Made by a program: the position numbers and the translations under genes | Shown: positions 38,582 to 51,700 of the stretch, in pieces | Layout of the letters: every line of letters begins with the position of its first letter | Numbering within the stretch: position 1 is the stretch's first letter | Notes under the pieces: model-generated | What the model saw: the letters and a program-made list of their open reading frames with translations, nothing else | Databases searched by the model: none | Told to the model about the DNA's origin: nothing | NCBI GenBank assembly: GCA_008638375.1 | Contig: CM018032.1 | Span: 8,187,001 to 8,251,000 of the forward strand | Reading direction: 5' to 3' | Source of the DNA: Nyssa sinensis | Taxonomy: Eukaryota; Streptophyta; Magnoliopsida; Cornales; Nyssaceae | DNA: 64,000 bases

Positions 38582-39460
38582 ATGGCTTTGGAGAAGTACT
38601 GCTTTCAAGTAAGCACAGTATCTACTGCTAGAGTTGGTGTTCCACACTCTCACCATCCATTTTCTTCAAAGGAAAAGCTTAATTTGCTGACAAGTAAAGG
38701 ACTCAAGGGGTCAAGTATATCACTGTCTTCGTCATCTTCATCCTTTGCCCTCTCATTCAATCGCAGATGCCGCAGTTCACGCATTGTCTGCAAAGCGAGC
38801 GAAGCTGTGGGTAAAGGTCCTCTCTCTCACACACTTGCACAACAGTTCTATCTTGAATGCCGGGTGGTTGTTTTTATGTATTAGGGTTTACAAGAAAACT
38901 ACACAGAATTCTTAAGATCCATATCTTTTATGATTGTGCCCATGAAGTTATATCGTATACATATATATATACATGTATATTTTTTTGCATTTTTCAAAGA
39001 GTAATGTTATACATTTAGAAATTCTATACATGCAGAGTTCAGATACAGAATGATATGACCCATCTATTGTTTCCTGTATGAAAATTCAGTAGGTTCATTA
39101 AATATCCTTTAGTTATTGTGGGTTTTTGTGAAATATGCAGTTGAAGTGGTGACAGAATCGAGCTGGAACAATCTTGTTGTTGGCGGCGAAAGCCCTGTAC
39201 TAGTGGAATTCTGGGCACCATGGTGTGGACCATGCCGGATGATTGCACCAGTGATAGATGAATTGGCTAAAGAATATGCTGGGAAAATCATGTGTTATAA
39301 GCTCAACACAGATGACTGCCCCAATGTAGCAACAGAGTACGGAGTGAGGAGCATCCCAACTGTGTTATTTTTCAAGAATGGAGAGAAGAAACAGAGTGTG
39401 ATTGGTGCAGTTCCCAAGTCCACCCTAGCTGATACAATAGAGAAGTATTTGGACAGTTGA
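38582..39460 (+). CDS. TRXM: Thioredoxin m-type, plastid (2 exons)
   Basis: Exons 38582-38810 and 39141-39460, joined in phase 1 (GTGG|GTAAAG donor, TGCAG acceptor), encode 182 residues. Residues 1 to about 71 are rich in Ser, Arg and hydroxylated residues without acidic stretches, a plastid transit peptide ending near RIVCKA. The thioredoxin fold follows: active site WCGPC at 104-108 inside [15 protein letters not shown], and the cis-proline P149 in SIPTVLFF. The m-type call rests on the transit peptide, the active-site context and the C-terminus [18 protein letters not shown]. Such proteins receive electrons from ferredoxin-thioredoxin reductase in the stroma and reduce disulfides of target enzymes. 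The gene looks intact. Confidence 0.93.
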
Positions 39461-39742
39461 ACTGAGAACCAAAAGGAACAAGCGTTTGTAATACTTTTTA
39501 AACTGATACATTCATGGACATGATCATTCCATATAAAAGGATGCATTCAGAAAAGTCTTTCATGTTGTAAATGTAATTATGTCAAAACTGGACGAATTCA
39601 GGAATTTCTTCAAAAGCTCTGCATGTTGTTTCCTGTCCAGGGTTGAAAACACTCCAATTATAGCCTACAAACAAGCCAGCCAGCCACTGGAATTTGAAGC
39701 AGTCCAATCTGACATACAAAGTACCTAAAAAAAGGACTCACA

Positions 39743-42700
39743 AAGAGCATCTCCAGTGCATGGATGTTAGGAAGTTAGATGTTATATGTGTGCTAACTGT
39801 GGCCACTAGTTTAGCTTGGCCTATGTGACACTTTAAATGAGAGCCTCAACTTGAAATATCAAAAAATGACCATTCTATTATAAAACATCTTCATTTTCTT
39901 TAAAAACTTTGATTCCATTTCACAAAAATTGCAGTTGAAGACAGATCGTTGGGCTCTTATTCCATACTCAACATTCCTCCATTCCTAAAATCTCTCAACT
40001 TAGATCCTCGACCTCTATTCTTCAACACTCAATTTAACTAAACCAGAATTGCAATTCAAATCTCAATATTTTTCTCAAACAACTACGGTATAATTTTTTA
40101 TCATTTCCACAACAATACCCGTTCAATTCATAACTCCGCCCATTCAAACCTCAATTTTACTCTAAAGAATCCCAATTCCCATCTCATTAACCTTCCCAAA
40201 CTAAGTCATTTTCAACGTCGAAAAAGAACACTCGAGGGCAACCAAAGGAAATGAATCCTAGTTAGAGTAGGGAGGAAGAGTAGGGAGGAAGACAACGCAT
40301 CTCGAAAGACCTAACCCCGGATTTATATCAACCGAGAAGAAAAGTTGTGGGATCAAACTCTAAAAGAATTTAGTCACATCTAGGGTAATGTGATAAATAA
40401 AATTAGCTTGTGTTTGATGAACCATTGGTTGAGTATTTAGTTCCAGCTCTATAAGTATTTGGGATTCGTGTGCATGGTGGAGAACACTCCGTCAAGAAGC
40501 TATAACGTTGAAGATTCAATCAGTTAATTTATTCATAATTTTTTTTCTCATTTGATTTCAATTGAAATTTGACTGTTTTAACTTTTTTACTCCTATGGGT
40601 ATCATTTTAAGTTGAATGATTGGCAGTTATTTCTTAAAGACAGTCAAAAAAGGACAATTTGAAGTGAGATCATTATCAACTTATCTCATTTTAAGTTGAA
40701 TTTGTTGAATGTGAGATCATTATCACATAGAATTGAGAATGACTGAGACTTGAGGCTAAACTTGAACAAATAGTCAATGACAAAGCAAAAGCCAATGAAG
40801 ATCGCGACCAAACAGAAGCAAGAATGAATGAGCTTGGGAAAATAGATCATGATGACTACTATTAAAGAAGGGAGAGCTTGGACCATTACACAACAAATGC
40901 AAGGAGGTATTTAAGATGACTTAAAAGTTATAGTGAGGTTTAAATCTTAAAGAATGTAAGTAGGTGGTGTTTTAATTTAATAAATGTAATAGGTAGAAAT
41001 TTGAGTTTATAAGAAAAGTTCTTAATTTTTGAATTGAAAATACATTCTTCAAACTAAACAAAATTTTGAATAGCTTGATCATCGAACTGGTGCCACAAAT
41101 GCTTAGTGAGATCGAATCTTAGCATTGTGTTTTTGTTTCTTTGTTGTGAATCTTGCTAAAGCGAAAGGAGATGTGTGTATTCTGGAGTGGAAATAGTCTC
41201 ATCCGGTGGAGGTTTTGAGTGTATTCTGGAGGGGAAGTAGTCTCATCTCTTGGAGGTTTCCATCTTTCGACATTGATGCCATACTCATCGTCATGACCAT
41301 ATTATATAATATAATTCACGTTTTCATCTTTATTGTCACCTATTTAAATAAAATAAAATAAAAAACTATGTAAATCCAAAGATCTTTTAATGCAATCACC
41401 TCCAATATAACGGTATGCTTAAAAATAATGGCTTTTATGCATGCCGTGGTAGTTCTTCCATTTTGAATGCATACAATCTAAAAAGCCAAGCGTACCTAGA
41501 AACATTGTCTCCTCCCCTTCTTAAAGCAGACATGCAACATCCTGTTTGTTAGGTGAGCCAAGTACTATCCCTCATACAGTGGAATGTCGATATAGTTTGC
41601 AATTGCATTGCTCTTGCCAATCTTCAGCTACTCGTCACAATGATCCGTTGATAATCCATAGAAGAATACACGAACTGCAACTATCATCTTCTGTTTAAAA
41701 GAGCACCCTAAATGACTACAACAGTCCTTTCTTTGAACAAAGTACTCATCATATGCTTCAACATTCTTAGCAAAATAATCTCTCCATATTTGTCAAAAGC
41801 TTCCCTCTCAGTCATGCTTAATTTATCTTCTTTTAATCCATTGTAAGGGTACTACTAGCATTTTAATAGCAGCAAATTCTTCATTTTTTTGTAATGCTAG
41901 TTAACCAACTGGAACTAGCCTAAGTAAGTCACCATATCCTCCTCATTAGAGAGAGGTCATAGGTTGAAATTCTCACTCTTCCTTAAAATATTATTTTCAT
42001 TTACACTATGTTTCGATGGAATGAATTGGAAAGAAAGGGAAAGGAAGGATAAGGAAAGAGAACTTATATCATGTTTGTTTTAAAAATTAGGAAAGAAAAG
42101 GAGGGAAAGGGAGGGAGAGCTTAACCCCCATTTTAACAATTTTGTTATCCCTCCAAAAGTGGACGGAAACGGGGGGAAAGGAAAGAATGAATTAATGAAT
42201 TTTTAATAATACCAATATTACCCTTAAAATTATAAAAGACAAAATAAAAATGACACATCTATCCTAGAGCATCCAAATACACATTGTTTGTGTATAATAG
42301 TAAAATAATATAAAATTCTCTCTTTTCCTTTCTCTCCTTTATCATTCCCAAACAAGATGAAATGATTACCTCTCATTTTCTTTCATTAGTTATCCAAACA
42401 TAAACGAGGGATTACCCTCTCCTCTCCTCCCCATTCCTTCCATTTCTCTCATAACTAATACTCTCATCTCCTTTCATTTCCCTCTTACTTATCTAAACGA
42501 ACTGTTAGCTGTAGACGTGATTGAATTACTTTCCATGGCCCATTTTTGAAAAATTCCTAATTTTTATATAATTAATTATAATATGTTAAAGAGTGTTCAG
42601 TTAAGTGTAATTCATATATTTTAATATTAGATTTCTTCCCTCAAATCAAAAAAAAAAAAAGAAGAAAAGAAAAAGAAAGCAAAAAGAAACCACAATGATG

Positions 42701-42972
42701 AATCCATTAATTTATTTAAAATTATAAATGAGGATGAATCATGAAAATGTAACAGATGGTTTAAAGAAGGTGGTTGTAGTTTATATATATAGTCGTTGGG
42801 TTTATATAATTTATAAAAATAGCCGTTGAAGGGGAAATAACACCAACTGTTGGGTCAAAGAAGACATCATAACATCTCAATTGGAACACCATTACTTTAT
42901 TAACTAGTGTTATCAGTTGGCTCTTGTATTTACGGCACTGCAAGTGGAAGTAACTCAAACGGAGATGCTCTT
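39743..42972 (-). mobile_element. Decayed PIF/Harbinger-type DNA transposon
   Basis: A perfect 12-bp inverted end, AAGAGCATCTCC at 39743-39754 and GGAGATGCTCTT at 42961-42972, encloses 3.2 kb between TRXM and SEU. Transposase remains lie on the minus strand inside. The 3-bp flanks do not match, so the pairing of ends is likely but not proven; a further GGAGATGCTC copy just downstream suggests nested or duplicated ends. Confidence 0.55.
41360..41800 (-). pseudogene. PIF/Harbinger transposase remnant
   Basis: Reading the minus strand across frames gives fragments of the plant PIF-type transposase: AYDEYFVQRKD near 41731-41765, KQKMIVAVRVFFYGLSTD then IGKSNAI near 41610-41700, FLDCMHSKW near 41460-41490 and EVIALKDLWIY near 41365-41395. 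The order and spacing fit the family (…YFVQR…GESTA…SIDCMHWEWKN…LEAVASQDLWIW…). Stops and frameshifts are frequent. No full DDE triad can be confirmed. Confidence 0.7.
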
Positions 42973-43544
42973 AGGCACTGCACTCAAATGGAGATGCTCA
43001 GAAACTAAAAGAATCAAAAGGCACAGATGCATCAGAATAGAAGCAACGGAAATCAATTCTAACAAGTGTTAAAAGTTCTACATTGAAATTCCTTCCAAAC
43101 AAACCATAATAGATTATATACACTCAAATGTAGAGAGATATATGGAAAGAAAAACTCGCAGATACTCTAGTTTACAAATGACCCGGAAAAAAAAGGGGTG
43201 TACAGGAAGTAGGTATCAAGAGACCTCCACCAGAACAATAATTCCTCCCTGAATTCCCATTCCGTGGCCTGTTAGTGGGGATGAGCAACTGTATTGAATC
43301 ATAATCACTGAAGACAAGGTTAGAAGACAACGGAGCAACTTAGGATGATATAACATTTCAATGATAAAAACACTATTCTATATGTTTTCCTTTTCTGAAA
43401 TTAGTACAAAGTGGGAGATAAGCCCTGGAACTATTTCATCATGCACTGCCATCTTCACTGGACCAAGGGCTCGTCTGCGATTTCCTGTGCTGCCCAAGCA
43501 GCCACGCTCAAGGATAAGTAGATCAATTAGATCAAACGCACATT

Positions 43545-46500
43545 TCATGGAGATGATTTCCAATCAAATTGAAAATTATTGAACCCATTAGCAGCTCCAA
43601 GACCACTCAGCAGATGGTTACCCAAATCATGTTGTTGATGATTCAAACTTTGGTCTCGAGCCATTGATGTCATTCCTATCCTTCCATTCATAGACATGGA
43701 GTTATTACCCATTGCAGCCCGAAGTCCATTAATCATGGCAGACTGGCCAAGACCATTACCCATGCTGCCAAATCCTGCACCCCCGATACCTGAACTACTG
43801 TTGGCTGTCCCGTTTCCGACCAGGCAATTCCCACCATTAAGACCCGTGCTACTGTTCGTTGGCAATAGTCCATTAACATTTTTCACATCATTACCCATAG
43901 AACCAACACCAACCATACCACCCCCACCATTAAATTGGGAAGACATCATCTCTTGTATGATTTTCTGGACAGAACCCTGGGAATCATTTGGGTCAGCATC
44001 ACCGGATAGAGCTGGCTGTTGCATGGAGATATTCAGAGAATTTGCAGAGTGAGCTCCTGCTGCTAGACCACCATGAGAAGTTTGTGGGAGATTGTTAGAA
44101 GAGGAATGTGTCGGTGTTTGGAAAGGGGCTGGGTTGGGTTGAGCCTGTGGTACTGTACTGGAGGAACCAGGGGAGGGCATCTGAACGCTGCTTCCTCCAT
44201 AGGGACTATTTGAATTGTGCGTAGAGTTCTGTTGTCTGGAGTTCATTGAGCTCTGGTGGAGAAGCCCAGCAATAGTGCTAGCGGAGGATGTGGTAGGTGC
44301 CGAGTTTAGAGAGTTATTTACACTAGGCACACCATTGGCATTAGTAAGTTGCATTGCAGTTGCCTGGACAGAGCTTTCATGGTTTGAAGTCTGAGCTATT
44401 GTTTGCTGCTGCTGCAGCTGCTGATGCTGGAGCTGTTCCTCAGATTGTGGTTGACCATGAAATCCAGGTGCTGTTCTCCGAGGGAACTTGGCCAAGCTCT
44501 CTGCAAAGACAGAAAGGTGAACGATTGCACAGCATTTCAGTATGTATGAGCGATAGAACTCCCTTTTTTAACCAATCCCAGGAAGCAATGTGATTTGCAT
44601 AAATCAACAGACATCAGAACCGACACAAGCAGAAATATTTGAACTAGAACATTATAACAACCATTAATTATAAGAGGGCAGCAGCTTCATATGCATTCAC
44701 TTGAAATATGACCAATTTATCCAATTACCACACTAGTGTGGTACAATATCTTGGGTTAAGACCAGCCCTTCATCTGTCATGATTGTTCTGCCACCATACA
44801 TTCAATTTAACTAGCCTATCGGCCATATTATTGTACCCCATACTGGTGCGTAGGAGGAATCAATGGAGGCTAATAGCATTGCAAATGAGCCAAACCAAGC
44901 CGAGCTGATTATTAGAAATTTAGGATGTTCAGGTTTGCCTTGGCTGAAAAAAGGATTTTCATGCTTGGCTCAAGCTTTAGGTGAGTCGTACAACTCCAGC
45001 TCAAACTCAGCTCCAAAAAGTTCGTGAGCCGTTCAAGTTCGACTCATCAGCTCAGGACACACATCTATAATACCAACTCACTTGCATAACTTTGAAAACT
45101 CAAAGGGGGAAAAACTGATTTCACAAGAAAACATGTCAAACATGTAGTGTTGTGATGTCAGCAAAGAGAGACAAATCATAAATGCGGGTATTAAATTCAT
45201 ATGCAATCACCTGAAATATAAACACTTCATCCCACCACCACTCTAGTAGTGTGGTACAATATCTCGGGTTCAGAGCAGCCTATCATTCAGCCCACCCAAA
45301 ATAATTGAGACAAGGATTTGTTTAATTATGATGACTATTTCTCCCCTTCTGTTTCTTTTCTTGTTTCCTTATTAAAATATATAAATAAACAAAGCAATAC
45401 ATAATGGACTTGGAACATGAATAAATAAAAGGTTATCACCCGAAAAACAAGGTTAACACTAATAAGCATGTCAAGAACCCAATGTATATAGGAGAGTGAG
45501 TATATACTCTTGCATGATTATGTTCTACGTTTCTGATTTCTTATTTTTATGCAGGTGTACATCTCAAATTCCAACAGAATTTGGAGCTTGCTAATAACAT
45601 TTAAATTTGTAATCCAAATGAGCCTACAATGTAACTACATGATAATTAGCAAGTGGCTTAACAAATTCCTATATACCCTGTCCGCATATCAAAGCAACGA
45701 GCCTCACCACAAAGACTGCCCAGACCACTCCAAATAACACTATTATAACAAAGCAAACCCGGTTTTATTACAAAATCTAACCATCTCCATCAATCCTATC
45801 TTTCACTCAATGACGTTGCATCCTCACAAATGAATATATTTATATTGGGTGTATGCACACACATAATTACACACATAATTGTGATGACTCTTCTCACCCT
45901 GCCATCACTCCTTGGATAAACCCTTCATACATCTACTTAATATTTATTAGCTGGTTGAAGTTCCAAATATATAATTTATGAGCGCTTAATTTGTTTTTGA
46001 TTTTTCCTTAAAATTATACCTTTTTTCTATGATTTGGAGGCATACCCAACTAGGTCAGATCACATGCCCATGTGCGATGTTAAACGTATCTGTCCGCCCT
46101 GCCAACCATTAGGGGGAACCCTTATCCAAAATGACAAAGACAAAGAGGATCAGCAGGTGCGACATGCCATTCAAAATTAGCTTTGGGCTTGCCAGGCCCC
46201 ATTGGCAGTTCCACTCATTCACCTGCTGCTAATTTTGGGCTGAGCAAAATAGAGTTTTGGCTGAACTGAGCTTGGCCATATTCTCATGCCAAGTTACTGT
46301 TTGGGCAGAATATGGGCATGTCCAGTGCGGGAGCCTTGTGCATTGGGTACGGCTTCTTTTTCTTTTTTTCAAAGCCTCCCAAATTCAGGCCAGCTTAAAG
46401 CCTGCCCATAGCTCAAACCAACACTCCTTTTTGTTTGTTGACAAGTCCTATAGCTCAAACCAATGTTACCTGGAATGTGGATCGTTATCGTACGGAAAAT

Positions 46501-48674
46501 GAGAACGGGAACTAGATCGTCACTTGATATAGAATATGAAACGTTAGGGGTAGGCTTCTTTGGATCGCTTTGTTGAAACAAAATACGTTTATTTGAAACG
46601 TGAGATGCTTTTTTATTGTATTTGTAATAATATTGATATGTATATATAAACACCAAAAATATTTCAACGAATCCAAGCTATTATAAAATAAAATTTCAAT
46701 GAAGTGTGTGTATTTTGTATGATTTTTTTGGGACTTTTTAATATTTTAGTTCCAAATCGCTAATGATTTATGTTTTAGATCGTGCGATCCCAATTCACAA
46801 TTTGTTAGGAAAGGAGCGAATTATGGTAACCATGGCTCAAACCAACACAATGGGGTGAGCTCAGGATACAGGAAGAAATTTGAATTTGGGCTAAGCCCAG
46901 GCTTGGTCAGAGTCTTTATACTTCAGGCTGAGCTCAAACAAACCTACGCCACGTAGCTCAGCCAGGCCCAATTCACAGCCCTACACGGGAGAAGAAAGAC
47001 AGACAGGCATGGAGAATAAGACACGACTGAAACAATAATACATGATCTAAAAGTACTGCCAGCAAAAGGCAGATGTTGCCACTCCTTTATTTTCAGCATT
47101 TTCTTCGTTGTTCTCTTCTTCAAGCAAATAGTGTATGCACTCCAACTTGAGCCCAAATTCTACAAACTCATTGACTCTTTTTCGGTAACCAGATACTTGT
47201 CACTTCAACTAGTGAGAGGGGTTCTGAAGCTTAATCCATTTTATAATTGGTTATTTAATTCAAAATTTTTGTCATATAAACTCTTTCACATAGTATTATA
47301 TTTTTAATTTTTTAGTGGGTTCATAGTATTATATTTTCTATTCAATAGAGTTGAATTTCAAATAATGGGAGATTGCATGATGTGTGATGCAACCTTACCT
47401 TAAGGCTGCTTTCCAAGGAATCTTTTTCTCCCGCTCTTCCCTTTAATTACTACTCCCGAGTTAGTATTCGCAGCCCAAGAATAGATACTAGATTGGCACC
47501 GAAACCCTGCCCTACCAAGCCTAAATTCATCCTAACCTTTCACCCTTCCCTTTAGCCATTTATTACCTACAGCCTTAAAATTCTTTGCGGATTTCCAGGA
47601 CTGTGACTTGGAGGCAGCTTTGACCTTGATGGAGCTGTTCTATAAATTCAAGCCAGTTGCCGGGGGGTGGACCCATCAGATGGAAAGTGAATTCTGGGAA
47701 AAATTTACTGTTAGGTCATTTTATTTGGAGTTGGTTAGGAGAGGAAATGGGGATTTCCCATGGAAGGCAATTTCTCAAACCCAAGCCTCTACAAAGGTGG
47801 CTTTGTTTCTTGCGCGGTCTCATGGGGAACACTTCTTACAATGGTTAATCTTCAGAAGAAGAGTTTCAAATTGGTGAATCACTGTTATATGTGCCAAGAG
47901 GAAGAGGAGACCATCAGCCAGCTTTTCCTTCATTGCTCATTTGCAAGGGAGTTATGTGTCTTCCATATTCTTCAAAAGAAGAGTTACGTATCTTCATTGC
48001 TCATTTGCAAGGGAACACTTCTTACAATGATTAATCTTCATAAGAAGAGTTTCAAATTGGCGAATCACTGTTATATGTGCCAAGAGGAAGAGGAGACCAT
48101 CAGCCAGATTTTCCTTCATTGCTCATTTGCAAGGGAGTTATGTGTCTTCTCTATTCATTATTTGGGTGTGTATGAATTATGTCAAGTACAGTGGTGGAGC
48201 TCCTAAACAGTTAGTGAGGATGTCACATAATTAGTGTTAAGAAAATTTGTGATTTAGCAGCATTGCATCTTTTTTGGTGTGCATTGCCTCACTGCATCTT
48301 TTTTGGGTGTGCATAAATTATGTCAAGTACAGTGGTGGAGCTCCTAAATAGTTAGTGAGGATGTTACATAATTAGTGTTAAGAAAATTTGTGATATATTG
48401 GCATTGCGTCTTTTTTGGTGCCTATGGCGTGAGAGAGAGTAGGATTTTTGTTGGAGAAGAAATTTCGTAGGTTAAGTTAAAAGATTTGCTTTTGAAAAAC
48501 TTTTAACTTTTGGGTTATTGAAACTTTCCCAACTTGTATAGATTTTTTTGTAGTGTTTAGCCACCTCCTTTTTGTATATCAGTTTGCCTTCCTCACTCAC
48601 TTTTAATGATACACTTAATCCCCCCCAAAAAAACAAAAAAAAAAAAAACCAAAAAAAAAAAAAATCATCTTTAG

Positions 48675-48706
<32 letters not shown>

Positions 48707-51700
48707 AACCAAAAAAACAAAAAACAAAAAAAAAAAAATCATCTTTAGTCCCCAAAGCCTACAACCTTTACTAAATATCCTTTAAAACCCTAAATCTATA
48801 AGCTTTCACAACCAAAACCATACATAAACAACTTTCTTCCAAGTTTCCTAAAGCCCTCCTACATCAGGGGTTCAAAACATAAGTGCTCCCCATCAAGTCC
48901 ACCGAGTTAACCACCGCCCAGAGGGGGGGGGGGGGGGGATTATGTCTACCATTTGGCCCCCAAAACAAAGTAACAATAATTCAAATCCTTTCAATTCAAA
49001 AATATGGTTTAAGCATCCCCATGCTGCAAAATCATAAGTGCCTATACGTGGGTTATACCATCCCAACCCTTTAAACAATAAAAATACAACTGCAAAGATA
49101 AATTAGGACAATTTATTGTAGTTAAGGGCTAAAAATGCATTGCAACCCTCAATATGTTTTTCCATATCACGTCTTGGATTGCATACACTTTTGACTTCTA
49201 CTCACTCATGATCAGGTCAGAGCAAGCACTCATGATTTTGAAAGATGTTACCCCTTCTCAAAAAATTAAATAAATAAATCTAGAACTCAAGAAGAGTCGA
49301 AGATGGTGCAACATTGAATCCTGATACATCACTTTCTCTGCAACAAACTATTCATTGGTCGCAGTACATTACACCCGAGACTAATGAATACCGGCTCCTT
49401 TCTCCACGATACCTCCTTGTTTCTTCCATTTTCCTCTCTATTTCGTTTTTTTTTTTTTTGGTTTGTTTGTTTGTCTGGTGTTGGTGGGTGGGTTTAGAGA
49501 ACATTCTACAAATTTCTCTAATCCTAATTCAATATCCAGAGATTCAAAGAAAACATCAATCCATTAATCTAAAATAAGAATTTCCTCAACTGGTGCAGGG
49601 TTTGCAGCTACTGTAAGGATTTCGTGCAGCCAAAGAATACCTAAATTTGCTCAAAACAATGTCGATTGTTATCTATGAGAATATAACCGTTAACCCCACC
49701 CCACCCCACCCCACCTTCATAGATGCCATGGCCACAGTTTTCCATGGTGCTAAAGTGATTTTAGCTAAACTTTCTCAAAATTTAGCATAACAACCATGCC
49801 TTTCTTGCTGGATTTCTTCCCTCAAGACTCATTAGAGGTCAAAATCCAAGTAGCTTAAGAACATTGACTAGTTATTCCCCACACATGAAATTCATCAAAA
49901 ACTGTCTTGATATCCAATAATCTCCTTTGATAATGCCTGACATCCTAAGGTTTAGGAGAAGCTATTAGGTTTAGGAGCATCGTCAATATTAAGATCAAAA
50001 GCTTCTATGAAGCCTCTTCTAAGTTCTAACCCAAATTTGCTCATTCCAACCAAGCGCTCGTGCCCCTGGAGATAGGATTGCCACCAGTCTATCTACTACA
50101 TATATTTTACACCTTGAAAAGTAGTGAAAATTTTAAATAAGGTACTAACTACACAAAAAATTGTCCTGGCCAAAAAATAATAATGTTCCCAATATAGAGT
50201 TCAGAATTTATTTTTATTTTACTTTTATAGGTAAATTACACAAACACTTTGCCCCTTATGGGGACTTGAACACTCCACCTCCCAGATGGGGAGGTGGAGG
50301 AGATACCAAGCAAGCTAGAGCCGTTGGCAGAGAGTTCAAAAATGAAATTATTTCTTATCCTTTAATCTTTAACTCCCAAAAAAACATATTAAAATCACAT
50401 CCATCACCAATCTTAATCCACACAACTCCGAGTTGATGACACCAGACTATGCTCCTTTCACCAAATCTGCCATTAGATGCCTTTCGAACTAGTTTCAGCA
50501 CAAAAAATTATCCTTAAGAGGCCCTATCACCTCAAGGCTATATTTGTACATTAATTTCTTAAAATGCTTGCTTTGGATTCTCCTAACAGATCAAATACCT
50601 GTGTTCACTCTTTAGACATTCAACATGATCCAAATCTACATGTTCTCTTCCTTCTTCTAGAGAGATTTAACTACCAAAGCCGTTTTGTGCCTTCAAAAAT
50701 TTTATCAATAAAATTAGTACATGTATTGAAAACACCAGAGGAAGGCAAACTCATAATTACAAAAAGGGATAGACCACAATAATTAAAGCCTAAAATCTCC
50801 CAAGAATTCTACAAATGTTGGAGTTTCCGTCTTAATCCAAAAAACACAATAACCTCAAAAAATTATCTTTGAAACGTGAAGGGCACTGTTCTATCCCCTC
50901 AAAGGTGAGCATGTTCCTCCCCCTCCATAAGCACTAACAGAGGTAAAGAGGAGCAATCCTCCAAGCCAACCTCACTACCTTCATAATCTTGCTACATCTC
51001 CAACTTAAGAACATTTCCTTAACTATGGCTGGCATCACCCAACTATAACCAAAAAGCGAGAAGATAAAATTCCATAAGTCCCTCCCCAACTCACAATGAA
51101 TGAGAAGGCGATTCACCATCACCCAATGTTTGCACATACAGCACCAGTTTGCAAGCTGAAAGCCTCTCCTACACAGGTTATCCAAAGTAAAAAACACACC
51201 CCAAGAAGCTGCCCATGCAAGGTTTTGTGCCTTAAAGTTAACCTATATTAGTTCTGTTTTTTTCGCTTTGTTTTGGCACCAATAATAGTGTGACCAGACA
51301 GCGAGTTCTCAACAACTCCAAATTCTACCATAGCAATCAAGACAACTATCTATGCAATTCAAACTTCCTCTAACAGTTTTTTTTTTTTGGTGATCTACAA
51401 CAAAAACCAAAGAACATCAGTAACTGGAAAATTTTTGCGTAAACAACATATGTACTGCTATTTTTTTAGAAACAGATTAACCAATTCATCAACTTATATA
51501 GGTAAAATGAAAGGAAGATCAAGAAATCTCTCAGTGCCTTTACAATACTATTGCATTTGAATCAAAGGTTAGCACAAGTCAGAAACAACATTTTGGAAAG
51601 TTCAAAATGAAGAATAAAAACTTCCAATACTTCCCACAAAAGGATGGTTTCTGAAGCGTAAATAGTCTATACACCCCCTTTTATCCCATATAAAACATTA

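Noticed and set aside
38582..38884. Thioredoxin reading straight through 38810 to a stop at 38884
   Set aside because: The GTAAAG donor and the in-phase acceptor at 39141 restore the full thioredoxin fold; the straight-through frame ends without an active site.
43696..44052. 118-codon plus-strand frame opposite the last SEU exon
   Set aside because: It is the antisense shadow of the SEU C-terminal coding exon, with a Pro/Leu bias from the complement and no similarity of its own.
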